Part shown: positions 31,643 through 40,682 of the stretch, piece after piece
Numbering within the stretch: the first letter of the stretch is position 1
Layout: every line of letters begins with the position of its first letter
DNA from: Clostridia bacterium
Lineage (GTDB): Bacteria; Bacillota; Clostridia; Oscillospirales; Acutalibacteraceae
Direction of reading: 5' to 3'
Assembly (NCBI GenBank): GCA_017397105.1
Contig: JAFQKF010000007.1
Coordinates: forward strand, 1-49,778
DNA: 49,778 nt
Made by a program: the position numbers and the translations under genes
Notes under the pieces: generated by a model
Databases searched by the model: none
The model's input: the letters and a program-made list of their open reading frames with translations, nothing else
Told to the model about the DNA's origin: nothing

Positions 31643-33541
31643 ATGGATAAAGAAAAGAATAAAATTGTTTCAATACCGGATGAGGATAAACCGCAGGCAG
31701 CCGTGGCTGATTCGGGCGATTTTGATTTATTCGATATTGATGAAATATATGAAGAATCTGTGCAGGAAAGTGAAGCGCAGGAGGAAACTGTCCGTGAGGA
31801 TGCTGACGGGGAGGAGAAAAAAAGCTCCAATTCCGTTTATGCGCTTATTGAGAGTTTCGGAAACGCTCTGCTTAACTGCGTGGGTGTATTGCTTACGTTC
31901 TTCGTCCGTCTTTTGTCAAAGCCCGTAAAAAAGCTGGGAGTCAGATTTTCGGTGTTTGCCAAAAAGGCTGATTTAAAAATCAGAACGTATCTTTCGGTGT
32001 TCGTTTCGGAGCTTTCCGTTTTCGCTAACGAAATAAAATCCGCAGGGCAGACTCTTAAGCGTGCCGTGCGCCATCCCGTTAAATTCTTAAAGCTGTTTTT
32101 CAAATACGTTAAAAAAGGTCTGAGCCATCACGACACGTTGCTCAGAACGGTTGCAAATTTCGGCTTGCCCGTAGTTGCGGCGGCGGTGCTCGTGCTTGCG
32201 GTAAGCTACTGGAACGGCGTCACCTTTGCGCTTGAGGTAACCTACAATAATCAGAGCATCGGCTATATCAGCGATGAATCTGTTTATATTGAAGCGCAGG
32301 AAATGATTGAGGAAAAGCTTGATACGGGCGCTCTTACTTTTTCGCAGGGCGAAGATCAGGCTGCGGCTTCAACCGATTTCCTCAACGCTGAGTATAAGCT
32401 TAAAATAGTTTCGCTTGAAGAGCTCAACGATGCCCAGACTATATGCGACAGAGTTATTGAAAATTCGGCTGATAATCTTATAAACGCCTGCGGTGTTTAC
32501 ATTGACGGCGAATTTGCAGGTGCCATCAAAAATGAAGCGGATGCCAAAACCGTTTTCTACAATATCCTTGAGCCCTATGAACTTGAGGCTCAGCAGGAGG
32601 GCTACGTTGTAGGCTTTGCGGAGAATATAGACTACGTTCAGGGTCTTTATTCCGACAGTTCAAAGACTATAATTGATGCAGTGCAGTTTGAGGAATTGCT
32701 TAATTCCGAAAAGAAAACCGTAAGGGAATACACGGTACAAAGCGGTGATTCGCTTGAAAGCATAGCGGATGATTTCTCAATGGATACCGAAGCGCTTGAG
32801 GCTCTTAACGAAGGCTTTGACTGGGAGAATATCCGCAGAGGCGATACGGTACAGGTTGAGGAAACATCAAAATATGTAAGAATTCAGAAAACCGTAACCA
32901 GCACCGATTACGAGGAGGTTGATTACGATTCCGTAATCACAAGGGATGCCACCAAGTATTCGGGATATCAGAAGATTACAAAAGCAGGCGTTGAAGGTCT
33001 TAACAGAGTTACTACTACCAGAATTTATATCGACGGTGTGCTTGACAGTGTTGAGGAAGAAACCGTTGTTATAAGAGAACCCGTTTCCGAAGAGAAAACC
33101 GTTGGCACAAAGAGCTATTACGGCGGTGTTACGGTATCTCCCTCCGCTTCGGGATTCCTGTGGCCTGCGCCCAGCTGTAATTACGTAAGCTCGCCCTACG
33201 GTTACCGCCGAAGCGGCTTCCACAAGGGTATTGACCTTTGCAAGAGCGGCGGAGGAGCAAGCGGCACTTCGGTTATCGCATCCAAGGCAGGCACGGTAGA
33301 GTTTGCGGGCTGGAGCGAAATCGGCTACGGTTATCTTGTAACCATCAACCACGGCGGCGGCTACAAAACAAGATACGCCCATATGCTCAAGATGCCCAGT
33401 GTTTCCACGGGTGAGAAGGTTTACGCAGGTCAGGTTATAGGTCAGGTCGGCTCAACCGGCAACTCAACAGGACCTCATCTCCACTTTGAAATTCTTTATT
33501 ACGGTGAACATCTCAATCCCGGCAACTATATAAGCCGATAA
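31643..33541 (+). CDS. Membrane-anchored M23 cell-wall endopeptidase with LysM and G5 domains
   Basis: 632 aa. An acidic cytosolic N-terminus (1-60) and a basic amphipathic region (85-165) precede one membrane segment (174-190). Outside follow an unassigned region (200-360), a LysM domain (362-406, YTVQSGDSLESIAD), a G5-like domain (411-490) and an M23 metallopeptidase (about 505-630). Zinc ligands are H527 and D531 (HKGID) and H614 (HLHFE). It likely cleaves peptidoglycan cross-links at the cell surface. The long acidic cytosolic tail is unusual for a hydrolase and could tether it to division or signalling proteins. Confidence 0.93.
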   Translation: MDKEKNKIVSIPDEDKPQAAVADSGDFDLFDIDEIYEESVQESEAQEETVREDADGEEKKSSNSVYALIESFGNALLNCVGVLLTFFVRLLSKPVKKLGVRFSVFAKKADLKIRTYLSVFVSELSVFANEIKSAGQTLKRAVRHPVKFLKLFFKYVKKGLSHHDTLLRTVANFGLPVVAAAVLVLAVSYWNGVTFALEVTYNNQSIGYISDESVYIEAQEMIEEKLDTGALTFSQGEDQAAASTDFLNAEYKLKIVSLEELNDAQTICDRVIENSADNLINACGVYIDGEFAGAIKNEADAKTVFYNILEPYELEAQQEGYVVGFAENIDYVQGLYSDSSKTIIDAVQFEELLNSEKKTVREYTVQSGDSLESIADDFSMDTEALEALNEGFDWENIRRGDTVQVEETSKYVRIQKTVTSTDYEEVDYDSVITRDATKYSGYQKITKAGVEGLNRVTTTRIYIDGVLDSVEEETVVIREPVSEEKTVGTKSYYGGVTVSPSASGFLWPAPSCNYVSSPYGYRRSGFHKGIDLCKSGGGASGTSVIASKAGTVEFAGWSEIGYGYLVTINHGGGYKTRYAHMLKMPSVSTGEKVYAGQVIGQVGSTGNSTGPHLHFEILYYGEHLNPGNYISR

Positions 33542-33587
33542 AATGGGGCTGTTTCACCAAGTGAAGACCAAAAGAAACAAAAATAAT

Positions 33588-33621
33588 AAACGGCTTGTAC
33601 GTCAATGTGTACAAGCCGTTT
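33588..33621. terminator. Bidirectional terminator between M23 and ychF
   Basis: AAACGGCTTGTAC (33588-33600) / GTACAAGCCGTTT (33609-33621), 13-bp perfect stem flanked by A and T runs, placed between convergent genes. Confidence 0.88.
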
Positions 33622-33635
33622 TGCATATTCAGTTA

Positions 33636-34730
33636 TTAAACGTTGAATCTGAAAAGAACAACGTCGCCGTCATTCATAACGTATTCTTTTCCTTCGCTTC
33701 TTACAAGACCCTTTTCCTTTGCTGCGGCAAGTGAGCCGAGAGCTATAAGGTCATCGTAAGCGATAACTTCCGCACGGATGAAGCCACGCTCAAAGTCCGT
33801 GTGGATTTTTCCTGCTGCCTGAGGAGCCTTTGTGCCTTTGGTGATAGTCCATGCTCTTACCTCGGGCTGACCTGCGGTAAGGTAAGAAATAAGACCGAGC
33901 AGTGCATAACTTTTCTGAACAAGTCTGTCAAGACCGCCCTGCTCAATTCCGAGGTCTGCAAGGAACATTTCCTTTTCTTCCTTGTCAAGCGAAGAAATCT
34001 CAGCCTCAAGCTCAGCGCAGATGGGGAGCACCTCTGAGTTTTCAGCCTGTGCAATTTCGCATACTCTCTTGTAGTTTTCGTTAGAATCAAGTCCGCCTGC
34101 GAAATCCTCTTCACTCATGTTGCAGGCGTAGATTACGGGCTTTGCGGTAAGCAGAGCAATTTCTGCAAGCCATGCCTTTTCGTTTTCGTCGCATTCAAGG
34201 TTTCTTGCAGGGATGCTGCTTTCGAGCGAAGCCTGAAGACGCTTGAGGAATTCAAGCTCTGCGGCGCACTTTTTATCGCCCTTGAGCTGCTTTGTAACTC
34301 TGTCAATTCTTCTTTCAACCATTTCCATGTCTGAGAAAATCAGCTCAAGGTTAATGGTTTCAATATCTCTTGCAGGGTCAATGGATGCGTCAACGTGAAC
34401 GATATCGCTGTTTTCAAAGCAGCGTACGACGTGGATAATGGCGTCAACCTCTCTGATGTGGGAGAGGAATTTGTTGCCCAGTCCTTCGCCTCTGGAAGCG
34501 CCTCTTACAAGACCTGCAATATCAACAAATTCGATTACAGCAGGAGTTGTTTTGACGGGGTTATACATCTCTGTCAGCTTGTCAAGCCTTTCGTCAGGCA
34601 CTGCAACAACACCCACGTTGGGCTCGATTGTGCAGAAGGGGTAGTTTGCAGACTGTGCGCCTGCGTTTGTGATTGCGTTGAACAAAGTGCTTTTGCCTAC
34701 GTTGGGCAGACCTACTATACCAAGCTTCAT
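33636..34730 (-). CDS. ychF: Redox-regulated ATPase YchF (Obg-like)
   Basis: 364 aa. It has G1 GLPNVGKST (6-14), a switch region [11 protein letters not shown]3 [10 protein letters not shown] and the C-terminal TGS domain with FTKGT-like [28 protein letters not shown]. YchF binds ribosomes and hydrolyses ATP rather than GTP. The last residues [10 protein letters not shown] are family-typical. ATG 34730 follows a GGTG site; the GTG at 34742 is less likely. A minus-strand promoter (TTGTTT, 17 bp, TATAAT at 34772-34777) precedes it. Confidence 0.96.
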   Translation of the reverse strand: MKLGIVGLPNVGKSTLFNAITNAGAQSANYPFCTIEPNVGVVAVPDERLDKLTEMYNPVKTTPAVIEFVDIAGLVRGASRGEGLGNKFLSHIREVDAIIHVVRCFENSDIVHVDASIDPARDIETINLELIFSDMEMVERRIDRVTKQLKGDKKCAAELEFLKRLQASLESSIPARNLECDENEKAWLAEIALLTAKPVIYACNMSEEDFAGGLDSNENYKRVCEIAQAENSEVLPICAELEAEISSLDKEEKEMFLADLGIEQGGLDRLVQKSYALLGLISYLTAGQPEVRAWTITKGTKAPQAAGKIHTDFERGFIRAEVIAYDDLIALGSLAAAKEKGLVRSEGKEYVMNDGDVVLFRFNV

Positions 34731-34818
34731 AAAATGAAACACACCTTTCTTTCAAGTGAATACTACCGCTAATTATAAACAATAATTTCAAAAAAAACAA
34801 TAGTAAAAAAAGAATCAT

Positions 34819-34847
34819 TTGCAATATAAGCTGTTATAGTGTAATAT
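34819..34847 (+). promoter_or_regulatory. Promoter of tcdA-lipoprotein-recG
   Basis: TTGCAA (34819-34824), 17-bp spacer, TAATAT (34842-34847), 24 bp before tcdA. Confidence 0.75.
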
Positions 34848-34870
34848 AGAATCATTAAAGAGGTGAGATA

Positions 34871-35587
34871 ATGGAAAATCAGTTCATAAGAAGCGAAGCG
34901 CTTATCGGCAAAGCCGCCGTTGAAAAGCTTAAAAACAGCGCCGTTATAGTTTTCGGCATAGGCGGAGTTGGCTCGTTTACCGCTGAAATGCTTGCAAGGG
35001 GCGGAGTCGGTAAAATTACTCTTGTTGACTGTGACTGTGTTTCCTTTTCAAACCTCAACCGTCAGCTTGTGGCACTTCATTCAACTCTCGGTAAGGATAA
35101 GGCAGAGGTTATGAAGCAGCGCATTACGGATATCAATCCTGAATGCTCGGTGAGCGTTATAAATTGCTTCTACCTGCCCGAAAATGCAGATTCGGTTGAC
35201 CTTTCCTGCTACGATTATATTGCCGATGCGATTGATACCGTAAGTGCAAAGCTTGAATTGATAAAGCGTGCTTATTCGCTTGGAATTCCCGTTATTTCCT
35301 GCATGGGTACGGGCAATAAATTCGACCCTCTCAGGCTGAGGGTTTCCGCGGTTGAAAAAACTCAGGGCTGCCCCTTGTGCAAGGTTATGCGCAGGGAGCT
35401 TCGTCAGCTGGGCATTAAGGGAGTAAAGGCCGTATGGTCCGATGAAGAGCCAAAAAAGCCGAGGCTGCAGCTCGATTCCCCCGAAAGCTCACGCCATGCC
35501 CCGGCAAGCCTGCCGTTTGTGCCCTCAAGCGCAGGTATCCTTATGGCAAAAGAGATTATTTTTGATTTGATTGGTGACCTTGTATGA
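34871..35587 (+). CDS. tcdA: tRNA threonylcarbamoyladenosine dehydratase (ThiF/E1-like)
   Basis: 238 aa. The ATP site is FGIGGVGSFTAEML (28-41); the E1-like NRQLVAL and DYIADAIDT segments and the CPLCK cysteines follow. TcdA cyclises t6A37 in tRNAs that read ANN codons. It is 4 bp overlapping with the next gene (ATGA), indicating translational coupling. Other ThiF-type adenylyltransferases are possible, but length and TGNKFDP motif fit TcdA. Confidence 0.9.
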   Translation: MENQFIRSEALIGKAAVEKLKNSAVIVFGIGGVGSFTAEMLARGGVGKITLVDCDCVSFSNLNRQLVALHSTLGKDKAEVMKQRITDINPECSVSVINCFYLPENADSVDLSCYDYIADAIDTVSAKLELIKRAYSLGIPVISCMGTGNKFDPLRLRVSAVEKTQGCPLCKVMRRELRQLGIKGVKAVWSDEEPKKPRLQLDSPESSRHAPASLPFVPSSAGILMAKEIIFDLIGDLV

Positions 35588-37080
35588 AAAAGATAATTGC
35601 AATTCTTATGGCAGTCGCCGTGCTGCTGAGCCTTTGCGCCTGTGACGGCAAGGAAGAGCCTGAAACGGAGTCAACCACTTTGTCAGATGAAGCAGATGAG
35701 AAATACTCCGAAATTCAGACTAAGCTCGTCTATTCAAAAACAGATTCAATGAATCCGTTTGAAGCTGAAAGCACGGTAAACACACGCCTTATGACCCTTA
35801 TTTATGACGGACTTTTCAGCCTTGATGCAAGCTATACTCCGAAGCCTGCTGTTGCAAAAAGCTGCGCGGCAGGTGCAAGTGTGCTCAACGTAACGCTTGA
35901 TTCTTCCGTGAAATTCAGCGACGGCTCCGCAATAACGGTGGCTGACGTTGTTTATTCATTTAACCTTGCGAAGGAATCTCCCGCTTATTCCGCAAGGCTT
36001 GCAAATTTTGAATCCGTTACGTCGTCAAACAAGTCCACTCTTATTTTCAGCCTTACAGAGTCCGACGTTTATGCACAGAATTGCCTTACCTTCCCGATTG
36101 TAAAAGAGCAGTCGGACGAAGAATTCCCTATTGGCAGCGGCAGATATAAGGTTGTCAACAGAAACGGCGTATACGTGCTCGAGAAGAATTCTTATAAAAA
36201 AGGCTTCAGACCCGAAATAACCGTTATTGAATTGCTTGAGATCAAGTCCTCCGACGATATGCTCAGCAGCCTTGAAATCGGCAATACCTGCTTCAGTTTT
36301 GACGATTTGGCAGACGGTGAGTATTCAAGGGTAAATGCATCAACTGTTGACGTGCTTATGAATAACATAGTGTATCTCGGTATCAACAGCAACAACGAAA
36401 TTCTTGCTTCTCCCGATTTCAGAGCGGCAGTGAATGCATGCATTTCCAAAAAAGATATTGCCGATTCCGCTTTTCAGGGTCACGCAAAGGCGGCGGCATC
36501 CCCGTTTAACCCCGATTGGAGCGTTATAGCAGGCAAGCTTACCGTGGCTGAAAGTGATTCGGCTAAGGCAACGGAGCTTGTTGCAAAATCTGCCGTTGAT
36601 CTTACGGGCAAAACTTTTACCCTGCTTGTAAATGCCGATAACGGCTTTAAAAAGGAAGCTGCAAATCTCATAGCGGCTCAGCTTCTTACGGCAGGAATTG
36701 TGGTTGAAGTGAGGGCGTTGCCCCATGAAAGCTACATTGAAGCGGTTGAAAACGAGGAGTTTGATTTTTATATAGGTGAAATCCGCCTTACACCCGATAT
36801 GGATATTTCGGCGCTTTTCTCGGGCGGCGGCTGCAGCTACGGAGTAAGCGGCGATGCCGACGTGCAGAGTATACTGCGCTATGAGCAGCTGCTTGCAGGC
36901 GAATGCGAAATTATGGATTTCATAAACACCTTCAACACGGAAAATCCGTTTATTCCCCTGTGTTACCGCTCCGCTACGGTGTCTTATACAAACTCGCTTG
37001 ATTACGGAAACGTTCCGTGCTGTGACAGCGACGTTTATTCAAACATAGAAAAATGGAAAATTTTAAGTGTTAAGGAGTAA
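35584..37080 (+). CDS. Extracellular solute-binding lipoprotein, family 5 (peptide-binding type)
   Basis: 498 aa. A lipoprotein signal with lipidated C20 (SLCAC) is followed by an acidic linker. The SBP family 5 fold shows in TLIYDGLFSLDASYTPKPAVA, KFSDGSAITVADVVYSF and a final PFIPLCYRS segment. Family members bind oligopeptides, nickel or sugars for ABC import. No permease or ATPase gene lies near. It overlaps tcdA by 4 bp and precedes recG by 2 bp, an odd genetic home for a transporter part. It may be an orphan receptor for permeases encoded elsewhere. Confidence 0.85.
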   Translation: MKKIIAILMAVAVLLSLCACDGKEEPETESTTLSDEADEKYSEIQTKLVYSKTDSMNPFEAESTVNTRLMTLIYDGLFSLDASYTPKPAVAKSCAAGASVLNVTLDSSVKFSDGSAITVADVVYSFNLAKESPAYSARLANFESVTSSNKSTLIFSLTESDVYAQNCLTFPIVKEQSDEEFPIGSGRYKVVNRNGVYVLEKNSYKKGFRPEITVIELLEIKSSDDMLSSLEIGNTCFSFDDLADGEYSRVNASTVDVLMNNIVYLGINSNNEILASPDFRAAVNACISKKDIADSAFQGHAKAAASPFNPDWSVIAGKLTVAESDSAKATELVAKSAVDLTGKTFTLLVNADNGFKKEAANLIAAQLLTAGIVVEVRALPHESYIEAVENEEFDFYIGEIRLTPDMDISALFSGGGCSYGVSGDADVQSILRYEQLLAGECEIMDFINTFNTENPFIPLCYRSATVSYTNSLDYGNVPCCDSDVYSNIEKWKILSVKE

Positions 37081-37082
37081 AG

Positions 37083-39107
37083 ATGTTCTCAACTCAGACG
37101 GATATAAAATATCTGAAGGGTGTCGGTGAAAAGCGGGCAAAGCAGCTGGCAAAGCTCGGGGTTTTCACCGTCAGGGATTTGCTTTATCTTTTTCCCCGTG
37201 TGTATGAGGATCAGAGCAAAATCGTGCCCATTGCTCAGGCTGAGCTCAATGAAAACGTTAGTATACGGGCAATGGTCTGCCGTGCGTGCACCGAATACAA
37301 GGTGCGCAAGGGGATGACTCTTTATAAAACAAAGATAACCGATGGCGAAAGCATGGTTAATCTTACTTTTTTCAATAATAAATACGCCGCCATGCAGCTT
37401 GAGCAGGGCGAGGAATATATTTTCTTCGGCAAAATAACTCTCAACGGTTACACGAGGGAGATGACCTCACCCACCTTTGAGAGTGCCGAATCGGGCGAAA
37501 GAATAAAGCCCGTATATCCGCAGACGATGGGACTCAATTCAAGGGCTCTTGAAAAGCTTGTAAGGCAGGCGCTTGACAATGCGGTTATTGACGACCCGTT
37601 ACCTGAAAAGCTCCGCAATGATTACTGCCTTATGCCGCTCAGGCAGGCGCTTGAGAATATTCATTTCCCTGCCGGTGAGGATTATATGAGCGAGGCAAGG
37701 CGCAGGCTCATTTTTGAGGAGCTCATTTTCCTGCAGCTGGGTCTTTTGCGTCTTAAAAGCAAAAACAGCCGCACCACCGCTTGCGTGATGCCGCAGAATT
37801 TTATTGAGGATTTTTACAAAGCCTTGCCTTTTGAGCTTACAAATGCGCAGAAAAGGGCGATAGCTCAGAGCGCAGAGGATATGGCAAAGGCTGTGCCGAT
37901 GAACAGACTTTTGCAGGGTGACGTAGGCTCGGGTAAAACGGCAGTTGCGGCGGCGCTTGTGTATAATGCGGCTAAAAACGGATTTCAGAGCGCTCTTATG
38001 GCGCCCACTGAGGTGCTCGCTCAGCAGCATTATGAAACCTTCTGCAATTTCTTTAAGGATACCGATATAAACGTTACTCTGCTTACGGGCTCAACCCCTG
38101 CGGCAGCCAAGAAAAAAATAAAAGCACGCATCGCTCAGGGTGAGGTGGCGCTTGTAGTCGGCACCCACGCTCTTATTCAGAAGGACGTTGAATTCAAATC
38201 TCTGGGTTTTGTTGTTACCGATGAGCAGCACAGATTCGGCGTGAATCAGCGCTCGGCTCTTTCGGGTAAGGGTGACTGCCCTCATACCCTCGTTATGTCG
38301 GCAACTCCGATACCCCGTACTCTTGCTCTTATCATTTACAGTGACCTTGATCTGAGCGTGCTCGATGAATTCCCGAAGGGCAGGCAGAAGATTGATACCT
38401 TCAGCATTGACGGTGAAAAGCGTGAAAGAGCTTACGGCTACGTGAAAAAGCATCTTTGCGAGGGAAGGCAGGGATATATAGTGTGTCCACTTGTTGAGCA
38501 GGATGAGGAGCTTGAGCTTGTTTCGGCGCAGGAGCTTTATTCAAAGCTTGCCGACGGATTCTTTAAAGGCTTCAGGGTCGGTCTGCTCCACGGCAAGATG
38601 AAAGCGGAGGATAAAAAAGAAGCCCTGCGCGCTTTTGCACAGGGTGAAACTCAGCTGCTTGTTTCCACAACGGTTATAGAAGTTGGTATTGACGTGCCCA
38701 ACGCCGTTATTATGGTTGTTGAGAATGCGGAGCGCTTCGGCTTATCCCAGCTTCATCAGCTCAGAGGAAGAATAGGCAGAGGCAAGCATAAATCCACCTG
38801 CATTCTTATTTCCGATGCACAGAATTCCGAGGCTCAGCGCCGTTTGCATACAATGGTCACAACCTCTGACGGCTTTAAAATCGCAGATGAAGATCTGAAG
38901 CTGCGAGGTCCCGGTGATTTCTTCGGCTCACGCCAGCACGGCTTGCCGGATTTGAAAATCGCCGATATGATGAGCGATACGTTTATATTAAACGAAACAC
39001 GCAGGGCGGCGGTTGCCATGCTAAATGAAAACCCTGCTCTTGAGGGCGAGGAATATGCCTTGCTCAGGAAAGCGGTAAACGCAATGTTTTTTGCAGCGCA
39101 GAATTAA
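37083..39107 (+). CDS. recG: ATP-dependent DNA helicase RecG
   Basis: 674 aa. It has an N-terminal wedge domain with OB-fold (about 55-150), then SF2 motifs: Walker A GDVGSGKTAVA, TEVLAQQHYE, DEQHRFGVNQR, MSATPIPRTLAL, VVENAERFGLSQLHQLRGRIGRG and the C-terminal DFFGSRQHG. It reverses stalled replication forks. Full length, no missing motif. Last gene of the tcdA-lipoprotein-recG operon. Confidence 0.97.
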   Translation: MFSTQTDIKYLKGVGEKRAKQLAKLGVFTVRDLLYLFPRVYEDQSKIVPIAQAELNENVSIRAMVCRACTEYKVRKGMTLYKTKITDGESMVNLTFFNNKYAAMQLEQGEEYIFFGKITLNGYTREMTSPTFESAESGERIKPVYPQTMGLNSRALEKLVRQALDNAVIDDPLPEKLRNDYCLMPLRQALENIHFPAGEDYMSEARRRLIFEELIFLQLGLLRLKSKNSRTTACVMPQNFIEDFYKALPFELTNAQKRAIAQSAEDMAKAVPMNRLLQGDVGSGKTAVAAALVYNAAKNGFQSALMAPTEVLAQQHYETFCNFFKDTDINVTLLTGSTPAAAKKKIKARIAQGEVALVVGTHALIQKDVEFKSLGFVVTDEQHRFGVNQRSALSGKGDCPHTLVMSATPIPRTLALIIYSDLDLSVLDEFPKGRQKIDTFSIDGEKRERAYGYVKKHLCEGRQGYIVCPLVEQDEELELVSAQELYSKLADGFFKGFRVGLLHGKMKAEDKKEALRAFAQGETQLLVSTTVIEVGIDVPNAVIMVVENAERFGLSQLHQLRGRIGRGKHKSTCILISDAQNSEAQRRLHTMVTTSDGFKIADEDLKLRGPGDFFGSRQHGLPDLKIADMMSDTFILNETRRAAVAMLNENPALEGEEYALLRKAVNAMFFAAQN

Positions 39108-39132
39108 AAAACCGCCGCTTATTTGGCGGCGG
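39105..39132 (-). terminator. Terminator overlapping the end of the Usp-like gene
   Basis: Minus-strand CCGCCGC / GCGGCGG stem followed by TTTTTT. The stop codon (39119-39121) lies in its loop, so the last codons are part of the hairpin. Confidence 0.8.
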
Positions 39133-39598
39133 AGAGGTTTAATCGCTGAATATCAATGTTGGTGCTTACTGTTTCGTCAGGGGTGCTCTGCGGCAGAATT
39201 CTTGAAATATTTGAGTTTTCGTCTACCATAGCAATGGGAATATCGGGCAGGATTTCGTGGATTTTGGCTATAAAACCGCTGCTTCTCTCACGCGGAAAGC
39301 CCGTTACAAGTATACCTGCATTCTCCTTGTGCGCCACAACGGCGGCAAGGATATCGGGGCTGTCATTAAAATAAATGCTCATAGATGCATCCGCCATCCT
39401 GGCGGCTTCGTAAAGAGCTTCAAGAATCATAGAGGTTTCGCTGCTTGCGGATTCCTTTTCGCCAAAAACGCTCAGTACCCGAAGAGGCATTCGGTTTTCC
39501 ATAGCGATAAGCTCGCCCGCTTTTATAAGCCTTTCGCAAGAAAGCTGGGGAGTTACGCATACAAGTACGCACTTGGTTTCGTTTTTTATATTTTTCAT
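39119..39598 (-). CDS. Universal-stress-protein-like (KdpD Usp-type) protein
   Basis: 159 aa. It starts with a Usp-fold strand-loop CVLVCVTPQLSCERLIKAGELIA resembling the Usp domain of KdpD sensor kinases, with GILVTGFPRE matching the ATP-loop region of Usp proteins. A C-terminal 25-residue tail is Ser/Thr-rich. It is a stand-alone domain; no kdp genes are nearby. It may bind a nucleotide, such as cyclic-di-AMP as in KdpD, but this is inference. Monocistronic. Confidence 0.7.
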   Translation of the reverse strand: MKNIKNETKCVLVCVTPQLSCERLIKAGELIAMENRMPLRVLSVFGEKESASSETSMILEALYEAARMADASMSIYFNDSPDILAAVVAHKENAGILVTGFPRERSSGFIAKIHEILPDIPIAMVDENSNISRILPQSTPDETVSTNIDIQRLNLSAAK

Positions 39599-39708
39599 TA
39601 ATCATTCTCCTTCAAAGGAGTAATATTTTCGCTACCTTATAGTAACACATATTTGTTTCAGAATTTGTAAAAATGAGTTACAAAACTGTAAAGAAACGGA
39701 GGCAAAAT

Positions 39709-40680
39709 ATGGAAAGACAATTGTTTCTTGGCGTTGACGGAGGCGGCAGCAAAACCACCGCTGTAGTATTTGATGAAACGGGTAATTTTGTATGCTCATA
39801 CGTGGGTGAAAGCATCAATTATTATTCTATAGGTCTTGACTCAGCGCGTGCCAACATGGCTCAGATTGTTGCCGAAATCGGAAAAACGGCAGGCTGTGAA
39901 AGCTTCAGGGGTGCGGTTATAGGAATGTCTGCGCTTGGCGAGAAAGCAACCGATGAGGAGCTTGAGGCCTTTGCGAGCGGTGTCATTGAAGCCGAAAACA
40001 TCTATATGGACTCTGATTTATACATAGCAATGCAGGCACTCAATGCGCGTAATGAATGCGCCGTGGTAATCAGCGGCACGGGCTCAATGGTTACCGCAAG
40101 AAAAGCCGACGGCGAAATGATTCACGCAGGCGGCTGGGGTCACATTCTCGGCGATGAGGGCAGCGGCTATTGCATCGGACTTGATGCGATAAAGGCGGCG
40201 ATTGCTTCTTACGAGGGCTACGGCGAAAAAACCGAGCTTTATGAGGAATGCCTTTCGTTTTTTGAGATTGATAATATATATGACCTCATAGGCTTGTTTT
40301 ATGATAAAGGCGTAAGCCGTAAAAAGGTGGCGGCATTTGCTGTAAACGTGCGTGTGCTTGCCGCTACGGATGATAAGGTGAGCTATGAGATTCTTGAAAG
40401 CGGAGCAAAGAAGCTCTCGAAAACAGTGCTCAGTCTTATAAAAGATTTCCCCAAGGAATTGCCCATAGGTCTTTGGGGCGGAATATTCCAGCATTCTCAG
40501 CTTTATACAGGCATCTTCAGGCAGGAGCTTGCAAAAGAGGGATTTGAAGATGTAAAGCTTTTGAACTTTACACCTGAAATCGGTGCGGTTTTTGCCGCAT
40601 ACAGATTTGCAGGGGTTGAGATAAACGAAGCAGTTCTTGAAAACATTACAAACAGCTATCTCAGGAAAGGGAGAGAATAA
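39709..40680 (+). CDS. BadF/BadG-type sugar kinase (N-acetylglucosamine kinase-like)
   Basis: 323 aa from ATG 39709 (GGAGG site; the earlier ATG at 39673 has no site). The phosphate-1 loop LGVDGGGSKTTAVVFD (6-21) and AVVISGTGSM, GGWGHILGDEGSGYCIG are typical of the ASKHA kinases related to NagK. It phosphorylates an amino sugar or related sugar at the expense of ATP. Its gene is 2 bp from the nucleotidyltransferase gene, so the pair may phosphorylate and activate one sugar. Confidence 0.85.
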   Translation: MERQLFLGVDGGGSKTTAVVFDETGNFVCSYVGESINYYSIGLDSARANMAQIVAEIGKTAGCESFRGAVIGMSALGEKATDEELEAFASGVIEAENIYMDSDLYIAMQALNARNECAVVISGTGSMVTARKADGEMIHAGGWGHILGDEGSGYCIGLDAIKAAIASYEGYGEKTELYEECLSFFEIDNIYDLIGLFYDKGVSRKKVAAFAVNVRVLAATDDKVSYEILESGAKKLSKTVLSLIKDFPKELPIGLWGGIFQHSQLYTGIFRQELAKEGFEDVKLLNFTPEIGAVFAAYRFAGVEINEAVLENITNSYLRKGRE

Positions 40681-40682
40681 GC

